Positions 25,093 to 33,859 of a DNA stretch of 41,067 nt are shown piece by piece. Under the pieces are notes generated by a model. The model saw only the letters and a list, made by a program, of their open reading frames with translations, was not told the DNA's origin and did no database searches. The stretch lies in NCBI GenBank assembly GCA_020720045.1, contig DYPH01000043.1, positions 1 through 41,067 of the forward strand. Direction: 5' to 3'. The translations under genes were made by a program, and so were the position numbers. Source of the DNA: Sorangium cellulosum (GTDB lineage: Bacteria; Myxococcota_A; Polyangia; Polyangiales; Polyangiaceae). The stretch's first letter is position 1, and the number at the start of each line of letters is the position of its first letter.

Positions 25093-26088
25093 ATGACGCC
25101 CCCGACGGTTTTCGACTGGATTGACACCGGCCTCCTCGTTTTGCGTGACGTTGGGGCCGCTGGCCTCACCGTAGAACGCATCTGCAAGGAAATGCGACGC
25201 ACCAAGGGCTCGTTTTATCATCACTTTCACGATGTCGAGTCCTTTCACGGCTCCGTCCTCGCGGAGTGGCGCGCGCTGCAGTCACGCCCCCCAACCGACG
25301 AAGGGCTTGTCGCCGATCGTCTCCGCAACGACGACCGGCTCGACCACGCCGTTCGCGCGTGGGCGCTCTACGATCCCACCGCCCGCCGCGCGCTCGACGA
25401 AGTAGACGCCCAACGCCTCGCAGTCTTGGAGACCCGGCATGCCGCCGCCGGTCACGAGGCGCCACGCGACCTCGCGCTGCTGGAATACGGGCTCATCCTC
25501 GGCCTTCAAGCGCTCGGGGTCGCGCCGGACGTAGGCGCACGTGTGAGGGCTCGTTTGGGAAAGTCAGCGCTCTGGCCTGGGCGAGGCCGCTACCAGCCCA
25601 TCCGTTGCGCCGGATTCTTGGCCGCGCGCCGCCGGAACCGTAGCGTCGCCGCACCGATGAACACCACGATCGTCCCCTACCTGAACTTCCCCGACGGCCT
25701 TTGCGACGAGGCGATGTCCTTCTACGCACGCATCCTCGGCGCCGAGACCGTCATGCGGATGACCTTCGGCGACAGTCCGATGCCCTGCGACGACGCCCAC
25801 AAATCCTGGCTCATGCACATCACCATCAAGGCGCCGGCGCTGACGTTGATGGCCTCCGACTGCCCGCCCGGCCAGCCCTACGTCCGCGGGACGAATGTCA
25901 CCCTGTCCTTGAATTTCGTCGACGCGACCGAGCAGGACCGCGTCTGGGCGGGGCTCGGCGAAGGCGCCAAGATCTTGATGCCGCTCGGCGAACAGTTTTG
26001 GGGGGCACGTTTCGGCATGCTCGAAGACCGGTTCGGCACGCTCTGGATGGTGAACTTCGACGCTCCGAAGCCCGCCACGAAGGGGTAG
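25093..26088 (+). CDS. TetR-type regulator in frame with a PhnB-like VOC protein (331 residues)
   Basis: One open frame covers two complete domains. Residues 1-188 form a TetR regulator: helix-turn-helix AGLTVERICKEMRRTKGSFY (residues 23-42) followed by HHFHDVESF, then an all-helical ligand domain. From Met189 (ATG 25657) starts a VOC/glyoxalase-fold protein of the PhnB type: TIVPYLNFPDGLCDEAMSFY, ARILGAE, a HITIK strand, and the closing RFGMLEDRFGTLWMVNF. The segment between them (GKSALWPGRGRYQPIRCAGF) is Arg-rich and looks like translated spacer, so the regulator stop codon may have been lost or altered by an indel. Alternatives are two genes or a genuine ligand-sensing fusion. ATG 25093 is preferred over GTG 25048 because it gives a normal TetR N-terminus. 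Confidence 0.7.
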   Translation: MTPPTVFDWIDTGLLVLRDVGAAGLTVERICKEMRRTKGSFYHHFHDVESFHGSVLAEWRALQSRPPTDEGLVADRLRNDDRLDHAVRAWALYDPTARRALDEVDAQRLAVLETRHAAAGHEAPRDLALLEYGLILGLQALGVAPDVGARVRARLGKSALWPGRGRYQPIRCAGFLAARRRNRSVAAPMNTTIVPYLNFPDGLCDEAMSFYARILGAETVMRMTFGDSPMPCDDAHKSWLMHITIKAPALTLMASDCPPGQPYVRGTNVTLSLNFVDATEQDRVWAGLGEGAKILMPLGEQFWGARFGMLEDRFGTLWMVNFDAPKPATKG

Positions 26089-26117
26089 CCGACCGCTGCC
26101 GACCGTCGATCGAGCGA

Positions 26118-26275
26118 ATGTTCCGTCGGAAGGAACGATTTGGGAGTTTTTAGCAAGATCGTTCCTTCCAGAGGAACGATCGAGCCAAATTCTCGCTTTT
26201 CGTAACTTCTGACGGAACGAAGTCGCATTCCGGCATCGAGTTCGTTCCGTCCAGAGGAACGATCGAGCCAAATTT
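26118..26275. repeat. Three-unit cluster of short hairpin repeats
   Basis: Three related stem-loops occur in the 326-bp gap between genes: 26120-26137, 26157-26181 (perfect 9-bp stem GATCGTTCC/GGAACGATC) and 26243-26261. Units 2 and 3 share CCAGAGGAACGATCGAGCC plus AAATT, 82 bp apart. A further 11-bp inverted repeat pairs GACGGAACGAA (26211-26221) with TTCGTTCCGTC (26241-26251). No protein gene is seen in 26089-26414. Confidence 0.75.
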
Positions 26276-26414
26276 CGCAATTCGGACCTTCCCAGCCTCC
26301 CCGCCCCTCAAACGAGCGCCGAGGAGGTTCCGAAGGTCCTTCGCGCGAAGGTTCCGACACACTCCCGCAACGCCGCTAGTTGCCTTCTGGCGGGGATTCT
26401 TGGATGTTCGCCCC

Positions 26415-28904
26415 ATGCGAATCGCGAAGAGATGGGGGCTGTTGGCGATGGTGTTGTTGGGCTGCCGGAAGGGGGCGCCAAATGGCACCGAGGATGCGGG
26501 GACCGCTTCAACCCCGGTGGTTCGGCTGCCCGAGGGGCGCGATGGGTCGGTCGCTGTCCCCCTGGATGGCGGCGGGAGCCTCGTCGCCTCGGGGACGGCG
26601 CGGTGGACGCTCGTCGGTGCGAAGGTGACCTTCGGCCCCGACTTTCCCGAGGAAATTACGCGAGTTCGCGGGAGCGTCGCCGACGGCTTCTGGTTCTGGG
26701 GGGCGGCGCCGAACGGCCACCTCTGGTATGCGCCGAGCGCGCTTGCGCCGGCGGAGCGGGTCGCCGACGGGAAAGCGGTGACCGTCGGGCGCTTCGCCAT
26801 CGTCGCCGCGGGGATCGCCGGGGGCGAACTCCGTGTCTTCGAGCGCGGGCGCGAGATCCCCTCGCCGATCCCCGCCGCAAAAACCGGGATCCGACTCGTG
26901 ACGCTCACCTTCGGGAAGCCGGAAGTGACCAAGTCCTACCTGGTCCCGACCGACGGCGGCGCGTTCCGTCCGTCGGAGTTTGTTCTCGAAAATGGACAAC
27001 TTGCCCTAAAGCCGGTCCCCGAAAACGAACGCGACCCGGTCGGCGTCGCCCTCGCCACCCACGACCGCCCGGCGGCCGCCCACGACGCTGCACTCCCGGG
27101 AATGCCTCGAGAGACGAACCGCGTGGTGATCCACCGCTTTGACGACGGCTCGCGGCTCCGCATCGACGAGCGCGCCTGCGCAGGTTGCATCGACGGGACT
27201 GTCGACGCCGTGCAACGCCCCTACCTTGTCGCGGCCGGCGGCGACGTCGGGCGCCCCCTGTCCGAGCGCGGGGTTCCCGTCGGCACCAACCTCTACGACT
27301 GCGCGCTGCTGAGCGACCACGGCCCGACGGCCCACCTCTTGTGCGCTGTCGGAAAAGACCCCCTCCGGCAATCGATCCGGGTGACGGCAAGCGGCAAGGT
27401 GACGATGGAGCAAAAATTCGCGAGCGACCAGCGCGCACCGTTCCCGGGCAGCCCGGTGCTCGCCGGGGCCTGCGACCCCGACGGCGAGGGAAAGGTGCAG
27501 GACCTGCAAGCGGCCGTCTGCGTTTTCGAGGCAAAAAAGGGGCGCTGGCAGACGTACACGTACCCGAAGGCGGGTTTGCTGGGCGCCTTTCCGGGCGACG
27601 GGACCGAGCCGTTCATCGTCACTTCCCAAAACAAAAACGTGCGCGTCGCACGCGGCAACGCTGAGATTGCGCAGGTATTTTGGACCCCTGATGGCGATGT
27701 TCTCGCCGTGAACGCCGACGGAACGCTCTTCACGCGAGCGTTCCGCAAGCAGATCCCACAGATGCTGGCGGTCGAACGCGACCTCGACCTCGAACGCGGA
27801 CCGCTCACGGCCACCTCCCCGAGCACGACGACACCGCTGCTCCCGAACGTCCCCCCCACCGACGTTGGAATGGCCGGGCGCGAGATCGCCGTGCACCGCT
27901 CCATCGACGGCGCCGAGGTGCTGGTGATCGGCCACCTCCGCGAAGACTCTCCCGCAATTGCCTGGACCGGTACGATCCCCCTCCATCGTGCAACCGGCCC
28001 GAGCGCCGTCGCTTGCGACCGCTACGGCTGCGAGCTCGGCCCCTTCCGCTACCCGTGGAGCACCGCGCGCCCCCTCACCGCCGCGCCCGCCGATGGGAAA
28101 ATTCCCGGCAGCGCCATCCCGCCGGTGGCCCCCGTTGCCGAAGAGCTCGCCCGCTTTGCGAACTTCCGCTGCACCGCCGGCACGCCGACGACCCGCGCGT
28201 ACAAGTACGAGGAGGGGATCTTACATCATCCGCCCACGGAAAAAGGGGAGCTTTCCTTCTCGGTCTTCGACGCCGGCCGCACGGCCCCCTTTCCCCGCGA
28301 CGAGGGCCTGCTCCGAACGCTCCCGGTCGTGAGCAACCTCCCACGGGCCTACGCCCGGGTTGGCGGCCGGTACCGACCGACGATGCTCTACGTGGGGTCT
28401 CGCACGGCCACTGTGAACGAGGAAATCGGACGCGAAATCGACCATATCGGCCCCGGCGGCGAGATCCCCGCACCGGGGACGTCGATCGCGGTGAACGCCA
28501 AGAGCGGCGCCGTCCTGAAGCCCCGCCTCCTCCGCCCGATCGGCGCCCCCGCGACCGCGCTCACGCCGTACCGCTTCGAGGGGCCCGTCGAAAAGGTACC
28601 GCAAGTCCTTGCAACCAGCCTTGAAATCGACGGTCAGGGGCGCTGCACCGCCATCGCCGACGACGACGTCCGCTTCATCCCCGGCCCGGAAGCCTGGGAC
28701 CCGGCCTTCGGAAGGGGCCGCCAGCGCCTCCTCGTGCGCGGCAACGCCACGCGCCTCTGCCTCGAAGCGCTCGAAGTCTCCGAAGAACCGGACGCCCGCG
28801 AGGGGCGCCGCGTCACCCTCCGCTTCAGCGACCCGGGAAAAGCCCCCTACGGAAGCCTCGTCGACCGGGATCGCGTCTTCCCGGTCGCCTGCGCGGCGAA
28901 GTAG
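26415..28904 (+). CDS. Large lipoprotein, 829 residues, unknown function
   Basis: It starts at ATG 26415; the signal peptide MRIAKRWGLLAMVLLGC ends with lipobox Cys17. The first half is propeller-like (GSLVASGTARWTLVGAKVTF, VADGFWFWGAAPNGHLWYA). The middle has many cysteines in CAGCIDGT, YDCALLSDHG and LLCAVGKD, and a VFWTPDGDVLAVNADG turn. The C-terminal part contains RCTAGTPTTRAYKYEEG, CDRYGCELGPFRYP and a final FSDPGKAPYGSLVDRD. Repeated single cysteines suggest disulfides in the periplasm or outside. No enzyme motif was found. GC3 is high and the frame has no disruption over 2.5 kb, unlike several neighbours. Confidence 0.8.
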   Translation: MRIAKRWGLLAMVLLGCRKGAPNGTEDAGTASTPVVRLPEGRDGSVAVPLDGGGSLVASGTARWTLVGAKVTFGPDFPEEITRVRGSVADGFWFWGAAPNGHLWYAPSALAPAERVADGKAVTVGRFAIVAAGIAGGELRVFERGREIPSPIPAAKTGIRLVTLTFGKPEVTKSYLVPTDGGAFRPSEFVLENGQLALKPVPENERDPVGVALATHDRPAAAHDAALPGMPRETNRVVIHRFDDGSRLRIDERACAGCIDGTVDAVQRPYLVAAGGDVGRPLSERGVPVGTNLYDCALLSDHGPTAHLLCAVGKDPLRQSIRVTASGKVTMEQKFASDQRAPFPGSPVLAGACDPDGEGKVQDLQAAVCVFEAKKGRWQTYTYPKAGLLGAFPGDGTEPFIVTSQNKNVRVARGNAEIAQVFWTPDGDVLAVNADGTLFTRAFRKQIPQMLAVERDLDLERGPLTATSPSTTTPLLPNVPPTDVGMAGREIAVHRSIDGAEVLVIGHLREDSPAIAWTGTIPLHRATGPSAVACDRYGCELGPFRYPWSTARPLTAAPADGKIPGSAIPPVAPVAEELARFANFRCTAGTPTTRAYKYEEGILHHPPTEKGELSFSVFDAGRTAPFPRDEGLLRTLPVVSNLPRAYARVGGRYRPTMLYVGSRTATVNEEIGREIDHIGPGGEIPAPGTSIAVNAKSGAVLKPRLLRPIGAPATALTPYRFEGPVEKVPQVLATSLEIDGQGRCTAIADDDVRFIPGPEAWDPAFGRGRQRLLVRGNATRLCLEALEVSEEPDAREGRRVTLRFSDPGKAPYGSLVDRDRVFPVACAAK

Positions 28905-28980
28905 GCGGCGTCACAGTCGCGATGTGGCGAGCGCTTCGCTTTTGTTCGCAACAAAATGCGCGACCGGCCGATGGGGGGCC

Positions 28981-29865
28981 ATGAATCGTTCCCCCCTCAC
29001 GCTCGCCCTTCTCCTCGCCCTCTCCAGCTTCCTTGCGACCGGCTGCGCCGCCGAAAGTGACGACCCGTCAAGCGGCACGGGTGACGAACTCCGCGGCGGC
29101 TACGTCGATGCAAAGAACCAGATTTCAAGCGTAATTGCGTTTACTGGCGTGGGAGGCTACGCGAAATGCACCGCCACGCGCGTCTCCGTCGACACCTTCC
29201 TCACCGCCGCCCATTGCGTCCTCGCCGGCCCGTCGACGCTGCTCCACACCGGCCCGATCCCGATTTACGGCAATCGCTCCATCGGCTTTCTCCCCGGAGA
29301 CATTCAGCTTTGGGCGCCGAACCCGCAAGGCCGCGCCAGCGACACGGTCACTCCGGAAAATGCGCTTGAGATTGCGGCGACCGAGGTCCACCCGAGCTGC
29401 TCCGCCTGCGCACCCAGCGTCGGCAATTGGCTCAACGGCGGGACGAACGACTTGGCGCTCGTGCGCGTCCGCTTCATTCCGTTCATGAACACCTATTCGC
29501 GGATTTCCGCGACGCGCGTGCCGGCGGGATCGACGGTGACCGTGGTGGGGACAGGAGATGTTGGAAACCCGGAGGTCGCCGCGCTTCGCAAATTCGCGTT
29601 CTTGCCGACGATCGCCTCCCCGTTCCCCAACTACCTCACGACGGTCGGGCGCGGCGCGGGAGCAAGTGCCTCTGCCGCCCCCGGCGATTCCGGGGGCCCG
29701 GTTTTCGATCCCCGCGGGAACGTCGTCGCCGTGAACTCCTATGCTCTCGGCACCGCCGATCCGAGCGTGAAAGACGCGAACTACGCCGCCCACGCCGAAA
29801 CGGCGTCGCCGACCGCGCTTGCGTGGCTCCGTGCACGCCTTCCGGCAACCTCCTTCGCGCCGTGA
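28981..29865 (+). CDS. Trypsin-like (S1) serine protease lipoprotein
   Basis: The 294-residue protein has lipobox LATGC (Cys22). The chymotrypsin-fold catalytic triad is visible: FLTAAHCV (His78), TNDLALVRV (Asp157) and APGDSGGPVF (Ser237). The start of the domain, GGYVDAKNQISSVIAFTGVG, resembles the IVGG-type activation region but lacks a standard cleavage-site Arg, so activation is uncertain. Cys pairs (AKCTAT/AAHC and SCSACAP) could form disulfides. Predicted role: cell-surface or secreted proteolysis, as in predatory or saprophytic myxobacteria. A G-rich stretch (GATGGGGGGCC) precedes ATG 28981. Confidence 0.92.
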   Translation: MNRSPLTLALLLALSSFLATGCAAESDDPSSGTGDELRGGYVDAKNQISSVIAFTGVGGYAKCTATRVSVDTFLTAAHCVLAGPSTLLHTGPIPIYGNRSIGFLPGDIQLWAPNPQGRASDTVTPENALEIAATEVHPSCSACAPSVGNWLNGGTNDLALVRVRFIPFMNTYSRISATRVPAGSTVTVVGTGDVGNPEVAALRKFAFLPTIASPFPNYLTTVGRGAGASASAAPGDSGGPVFDPRGNVVAVNSYALGTADPSVKDANYAAHAETASPTALAWLRARLPATSFAP

Positions 29866-29926
29866 TCCGAGCGACGCGCGCCGACGGAGTCGCGTAGCCG
29901 GCGTCCGACTGCGGTAGTCTTCTGCC

Positions 29927-30886
29927 ATGCCCCCCAGATTCCTCGTTGGCCTGCCGTTGCTCGCGTTTGCCTGTACACCGTCCCCCGAGCCCGCCGTCTC
30001 TTCGGTGCCGCGAACCGCTGTCGATTCGGTGACTTCTGTCGGTTCCGCGACGGCGCCCGCGTCGACGGCGCCCGCGGCCACGAAGCCGGTCGCGCGGTTC
30101 ACCGCCGAGCGGCCGGCGCTTGCCGCGGTTCGGTGCAAGGCCGCGGCACCAACAGCACCAAGCGCTCAAACTCACGAGCTCGGCTTCGCCGCCTGGAAGA
30201 AGACCGGCCGCGCCGTCGGCATCTTCCCGATCGCCGGAATCGGCGGCGCTTCGCTCGGCCCCGTCCCGGGAGGGACGTTCACCACCGCCGACGGCAGCGC
30301 GCTCAGTCTTTTCGCCGAGGTCTGCGACAACAGCTACCAGGCACGTGTCGACCTGAAACCGGCACAACCGTCAACGGCGACGTGCATGCCGGCGACCGTC
30401 TGCTTCCCGCTCGCAGGCGGCGCCCCAGTCGCAGGCGGCGTGATTTACGCGGTCGCGCTGGCCGACGGGAGCCCCTACGACCTGCTCCTCGGTAGCGCCT
30501 ACGCGATGGAAGACCTGAACTTCGAAGCGGCCCTCGGCGCAAAACCGCTCGATGACGCCCTCGCCGCGATCTCCGCGACCCCGCTCCCAGTCGCGAAGAC
30601 GGCGTGCCTCACCGCATTTCCCCAACAAAAACCGGAGACAGCAAAGCTCGGCGCGCTCGTAGGGGACCGCCAAACCACCACCTGCGGCGCCGCGGTCGCG
30701 AGCGCGGGGAAGCCGCCGGCCCTCACCGCCGACATCGTTGCCGTCTCCACCCAGGGGGCCTTCCCAAACGTGGAAACACGCCCCACACGAACCGCCGAAG
30801 TCGACCGCCCCTTCGTGAACGTCGTCGCGCTCCGGGCCAGGAAAACCGGCGCCTATGTGGCGATGATCCGAATGCCGATCCGCTGA
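29927..30886 (+). CDS. Lipoprotein of 319 residues, unknown function
   Basis: It starts at ATG 29927 with a short signal ending LAFAC (Cys16), then a Ser/Val/Ala/Thr/Pro linker to about residue 60. The domain has VRCKAAAPTA, a strand GRAVGIFPIAGIGG, EVCDNSYQARVDLKP and CMPATVCFPLAGG. A strongly hydrophobic strand (AGGVIYAVALADG) and paired cysteines (KTACLTAFP, TTTCGAAVA) follow. It ends in VNVVALRARKTGAYVAMIRM. No family is recognised. Confidence 0.75.
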   Translation: MPPRFLVGLPLLAFACTPSPEPAVSSVPRTAVDSVTSVGSATAPASTAPAATKPVARFTAERPALAAVRCKAAAPTAPSAQTHELGFAAWKKTGRAVGIFPIAGIGGASLGPVPGGTFTTADGSALSLFAEVCDNSYQARVDLKPAQPSTATCMPATVCFPLAGGAPVAGGVIYAVALADGSPYDLLLGSAYAMEDLNFEAALGAKPLDDALAAISATPLPVAKTACLTAFPQQKPETAKLGALVGDRQTTTCGAAVASAGKPPALTADIVAVSTQGAFPNVETRPTRTAEVDRPFVNVVALRARKTGAYVAMIRMPIR

Positions 30887-30970
30887 CGGAGGTGCGCGTC
30901 TGTCGGCCCCCCTCACGCATTCGAGAATCGACGTTGTGCTCCTCCTTCAGGGCAGTTAGCGTTCAGCCCC

Positions 30971-32404
30971 ATGACGGATGCGCCCCTCTTCGCCGACCTC
31001 CCCGCCCCGCTTGCCGAGGCCATCCGCGAACTCGACGCGACCGATCGGGAGTACTTCGCGAAGGTGGGGCGCATCTTCGAGAGCGTCACCTTTCCGACAG
31101 ACCCTACTGGCGTGCGCGCGGAGACGCTCACCGCCGAGCAGCGTGCCGTCGCGATCGCTCTGACCGAGCTCGATCTGCGCGGGCCGCTGCGCAGCACCAC
31201 GTTTCCGTGTCACCGCGCGGTGCGAAGGCGCTGGCTGGGGCTCGACCCCGCCGGCCCGCTTGAGCAGAGCACCACCTTCACGATCGGCGACGTGACCTAT
31301 GTGGAGCCCATCTGGCGCATGGCAAGGATCATCGCCCACATGTGGAACCAGGTGCCGCTGGAGGACTACCGCGCGCTCCGTCAGCGCTTCGATGCACAGT
31401 TCACGATCGAAGAACGGCTACGGCTCTGGGGCGAGGTCAACGTCACCTACCCACACAGCTGGGACCTGCCTCCCGATGCATTCTTCAACTACGGGGAGCA
31501 GCACGAGCTGATCGACCAACTCCATGGCGAGGGGGCCGCATGGGCAGCGGGCTACCTCGATGGCATCCTTGCCGATCCGAGCCACCTGGGAGGCTCCGAG
31601 CATTTTGTCGCCTTCATCGCGCTTGTGCGTGCGGGCACTCCGCTCGATGAAAAGTGGGATCCGATTTTCGCGCTCTACGGCCGCCATGCGCGTGAGCTCC
31701 TGCTCGCCTTGCCCGAACCGCGACGGGTCGCCGCGGCGTTGCCAGCGCTCAAGCGCCTGCATCCGAGCTCCGCACTCCGCGTGGTCATCGACGTCTTGCC
31801 GGAGGTTCCCAGTGTCGCGCTTGCCGAGGTCGCGCTGACGTGCATTCCCAACACGGTTGGCTCGCCGCGCAAGCACCGTCGCGCCCTCCGTGAGGCGGCT
31901 GGCACCCATGCAGAACTCCTCGCTTTGCTCGACGCCGCCGATGCCGCAGCGGGCCCGCCGCTCGTGCTCACCCCCACGCGTGAACGCTCCATTGCCGAAG
32001 AGGGGACAAACGCCGTCTTTTCCGAACTCGACAAAGAACAGATCGTCGTCGCCGGCAAGCGCTACCTCGGTGGCAAAGGGGCGCCGCTCGAGGTGCTGCT
32101 TGCCGAAAATCCCGAAGGCCCCGACGAGGAACGCAGCCTGCGCGCACAGCTCTTCTATCGCGCCATCGCCGATGCCAAAGGCAAGCACATCTACGATGCC
32201 TGGCTCTATCAAACCGATAGCGGCACCATTTTCAAAGCAGGTACCTCACGGGTCGCGGCGGAGGTCGTGCACTTCAGCGTGACCTGCAAAGACGACCGAC
32301 TCGCCGAGGCGCTCGAAGAGGCGCTTCGCGCGGAACCAAAGCCGGTCGCTGAGGTGCCTGCACCCAAAAAGAAGACCGCCAAGAAGGCCGAGAAACGCTC
32401 GTAG
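30971..32404 (+). CDS. Uncharacterised 477-residue protein with Lys-rich C-terminal tail
   Basis: A cytoplasmic protein without a signal peptide. Its N-terminal half is alpha-helical (PAPLAEAIRELDATDREYFA, WRMARIIAHMWNQVPLEDYR); the centre has HEAT-like Ala/Leu-rich helices (ALPEPRRVAAALPALKRLHP, ALRVVIDVLPEVPSVALAEV). The last 20 residues contain PAPKKKTAKKAEKR, a basic tail like those of DNA- or RNA-associated proteins. No catalytic motif was found. Such proteins occur as paralogous families in large myxobacterial genomes, which is knowledge from memory rather than proof here. GC content is slightly lower than in the lipoproteins, and it borders the low-GC island downstream. Confidence 0.7.
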   Translation: MTDAPLFADLPAPLAEAIRELDATDREYFAKVGRIFESVTFPTDPTGVRAETLTAEQRAVAIALTELDLRGPLRSTTFPCHRAVRRRWLGLDPAGPLEQSTTFTIGDVTYVEPIWRMARIIAHMWNQVPLEDYRALRQRFDAQFTIEERLRLWGEVNVTYPHSWDLPPDAFFNYGEQHELIDQLHGEGAAWAAGYLDGILADPSHLGGSEHFVAFIALVRAGTPLDEKWDPIFALYGRHARELLLALPEPRRVAAALPALKRLHPSSALRVVIDVLPEVPSVALAEVALTCIPNTVGSPRKHRRALREAAGTHAELLALLDAADAAAGPPLVLTPTRERSIAEEGTNAVFSELDKEQIVVAGKRYLGGKGAPLEVLLAENPEGPDEERSLRAQLFYRAIADAKGKHIYDAWLYQTDSGTIFKAGTSRVAAEVVHFSVTCKDDRLAEALEEALRAEPKPVAEVPAPKKKTAKKAEKRS

Positions 32405-32428
32405 TCGCGCGCTGAAGCCTCCGTCCTG

Positions 32429-33798
32429 TTACGTCGCCAGCGCATACAATCGCGCACGGATTTCGTTCTTAAAGGCGACGCTTTGCCGACCTTCAAAGAG
32501 GATTTCCTCCCATTCCCCAGAGTCAATCTGGGAAGAATGCTCGCGCAGTACCGACTCAACCCATGGTTCCCAGCGCGCCGTCGCCAGATTGACCCAATGG
32601 ACCTGCGAAGCAAATTCGCGAACTTGATCTTCTGTGAGCCAAACCATTCGACTCCAGTCAAACTTCGCTTGATGGAGAAGAAGGAACTCCGTGGTCAGGT
32701 TTCGCGCATTCGCAAAGCCGCCCCAAGAAATACGCTCGGGGAACGCGGAAGCGAGGTCAACCAGGTTCGGTGCGTTCCAGGAAATGCTGTTCCAGTTTAG
32801 TTGGACCGCATGCGTACGCAAAAACTCCACGGAGCGCGCGGCGGGACTGGTGCTGAGCTGTTCCCAGGAAATTCGATCGCAAAACTCCTCGATAAATGGC
32901 TCAGACAGCTGCTGACCCATCGAGACAGCGGGCCAATCTACCTGATCTCGGAAGTCGCGAATGACGCTCTCCGGCAAACGAGAATTCCGGGAGACGTGAA
33001 GCCAGTTGAGCCTGCCAGCAAACTCACGGATAAAGTCTTCCGAGAGATCGTCGCACACCTGATCCCAATCCACATGCTCTTGGTTCTCTCGGACGCACGC
33101 TTCTGACAGCTTGCGTGAAGCGGCTCGAAGGTCGGCAGGAGTTCGCGCAAACTCGCGAACAAAATCATCGGAACGCCGCTCCGACTGCCACACATGTCGC
33201 CACGTATCCGGCCCAAAAGCATGTCTGTACCGACGGACGAACGCTTCCGAAATGTGCGGGTAGTTGTGCTCGGCGAATAGTGCATCCCACCCATCGTGCG
33301 TCTGGGGGGTGCCGGACTCCGTTTGAAAGCCAACAAGGCGCCGAACAAAAGGTGCCTCTTCGACGAACAACAGTGTCGCATCGGTGAGAGGCACGCGCTC
33401 TGCAAAGTCTATGGCCTTTGCGAGTGAGGCTAGGTAGGGGTCCTCCGATTTGGCCGAATCAACGGAAAAAAACGGTCGTGCCAGCGGAGGTTAACGCCGA
33501 TGTTTTGCGTTGTCCCGTGGGCAAAAATGCAGCCGTTTGTAGCTCCGTCAAGGAGCCAAAGATCATACAAGACAACGTCGGGACGCTCGCTCGCAACGAC
33601 GGCATATGCGAGCGCCGAGAGCCATGGGAGCTTGAGAAAGCGTTCCGCTTGCTCAAGCGGCCCTTCGATCGGAGCCCCATCTTTGGGCGGCTCCTGGGCG
33701 TCGACCGTTCGCAGGTATTGCGATTGCGAAATCGGTGGAAGCAACCGAAATTGTGCAATTGTCGACACGGAACGAAGGTGGAGAAGTTGAAGTTGCAT
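32429..33798 (-). CDS. FIREF/W-repeat protein with a homopolymer frameshift
   Basis: ATG 33798 starts a 122-residue frame (MQLQLLHLRSVSTIAQFRLL and onwards) that ends shortly after WHDRFF. The adjoining frame continues as SVDSAKSEDPYLASLAKAID and then 330 residues to the stop at 32429. One extra T in the seven-T run (plus-strand A7 at 33466-33472) would make one 456-residue protein. The C-terminal part is built of about 23-residue units: LSEDFIREFAGRLNW, LPESVIRDFRDQVDW, LSEPFIEEFCDRISW and more degenerate ones. This pattern (Leu-Ser-Glu ... Phe-Ile-Arg-Glu-Phe ... Asp-Trp) is also known from giant-virus and scattered bacterial repeat proteins and forms a helical solenoid. GC is clearly lower than the surroundings, suggesting transfer. 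Function is unknown. Confidence 0.7.
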
Positions 33799-33859
33799 AA
33801 GCCCTCGTAGCTTGTGATTGCCTGCCCCTGGCGGGGGCCGGAACAGCTCACAAATGGCG

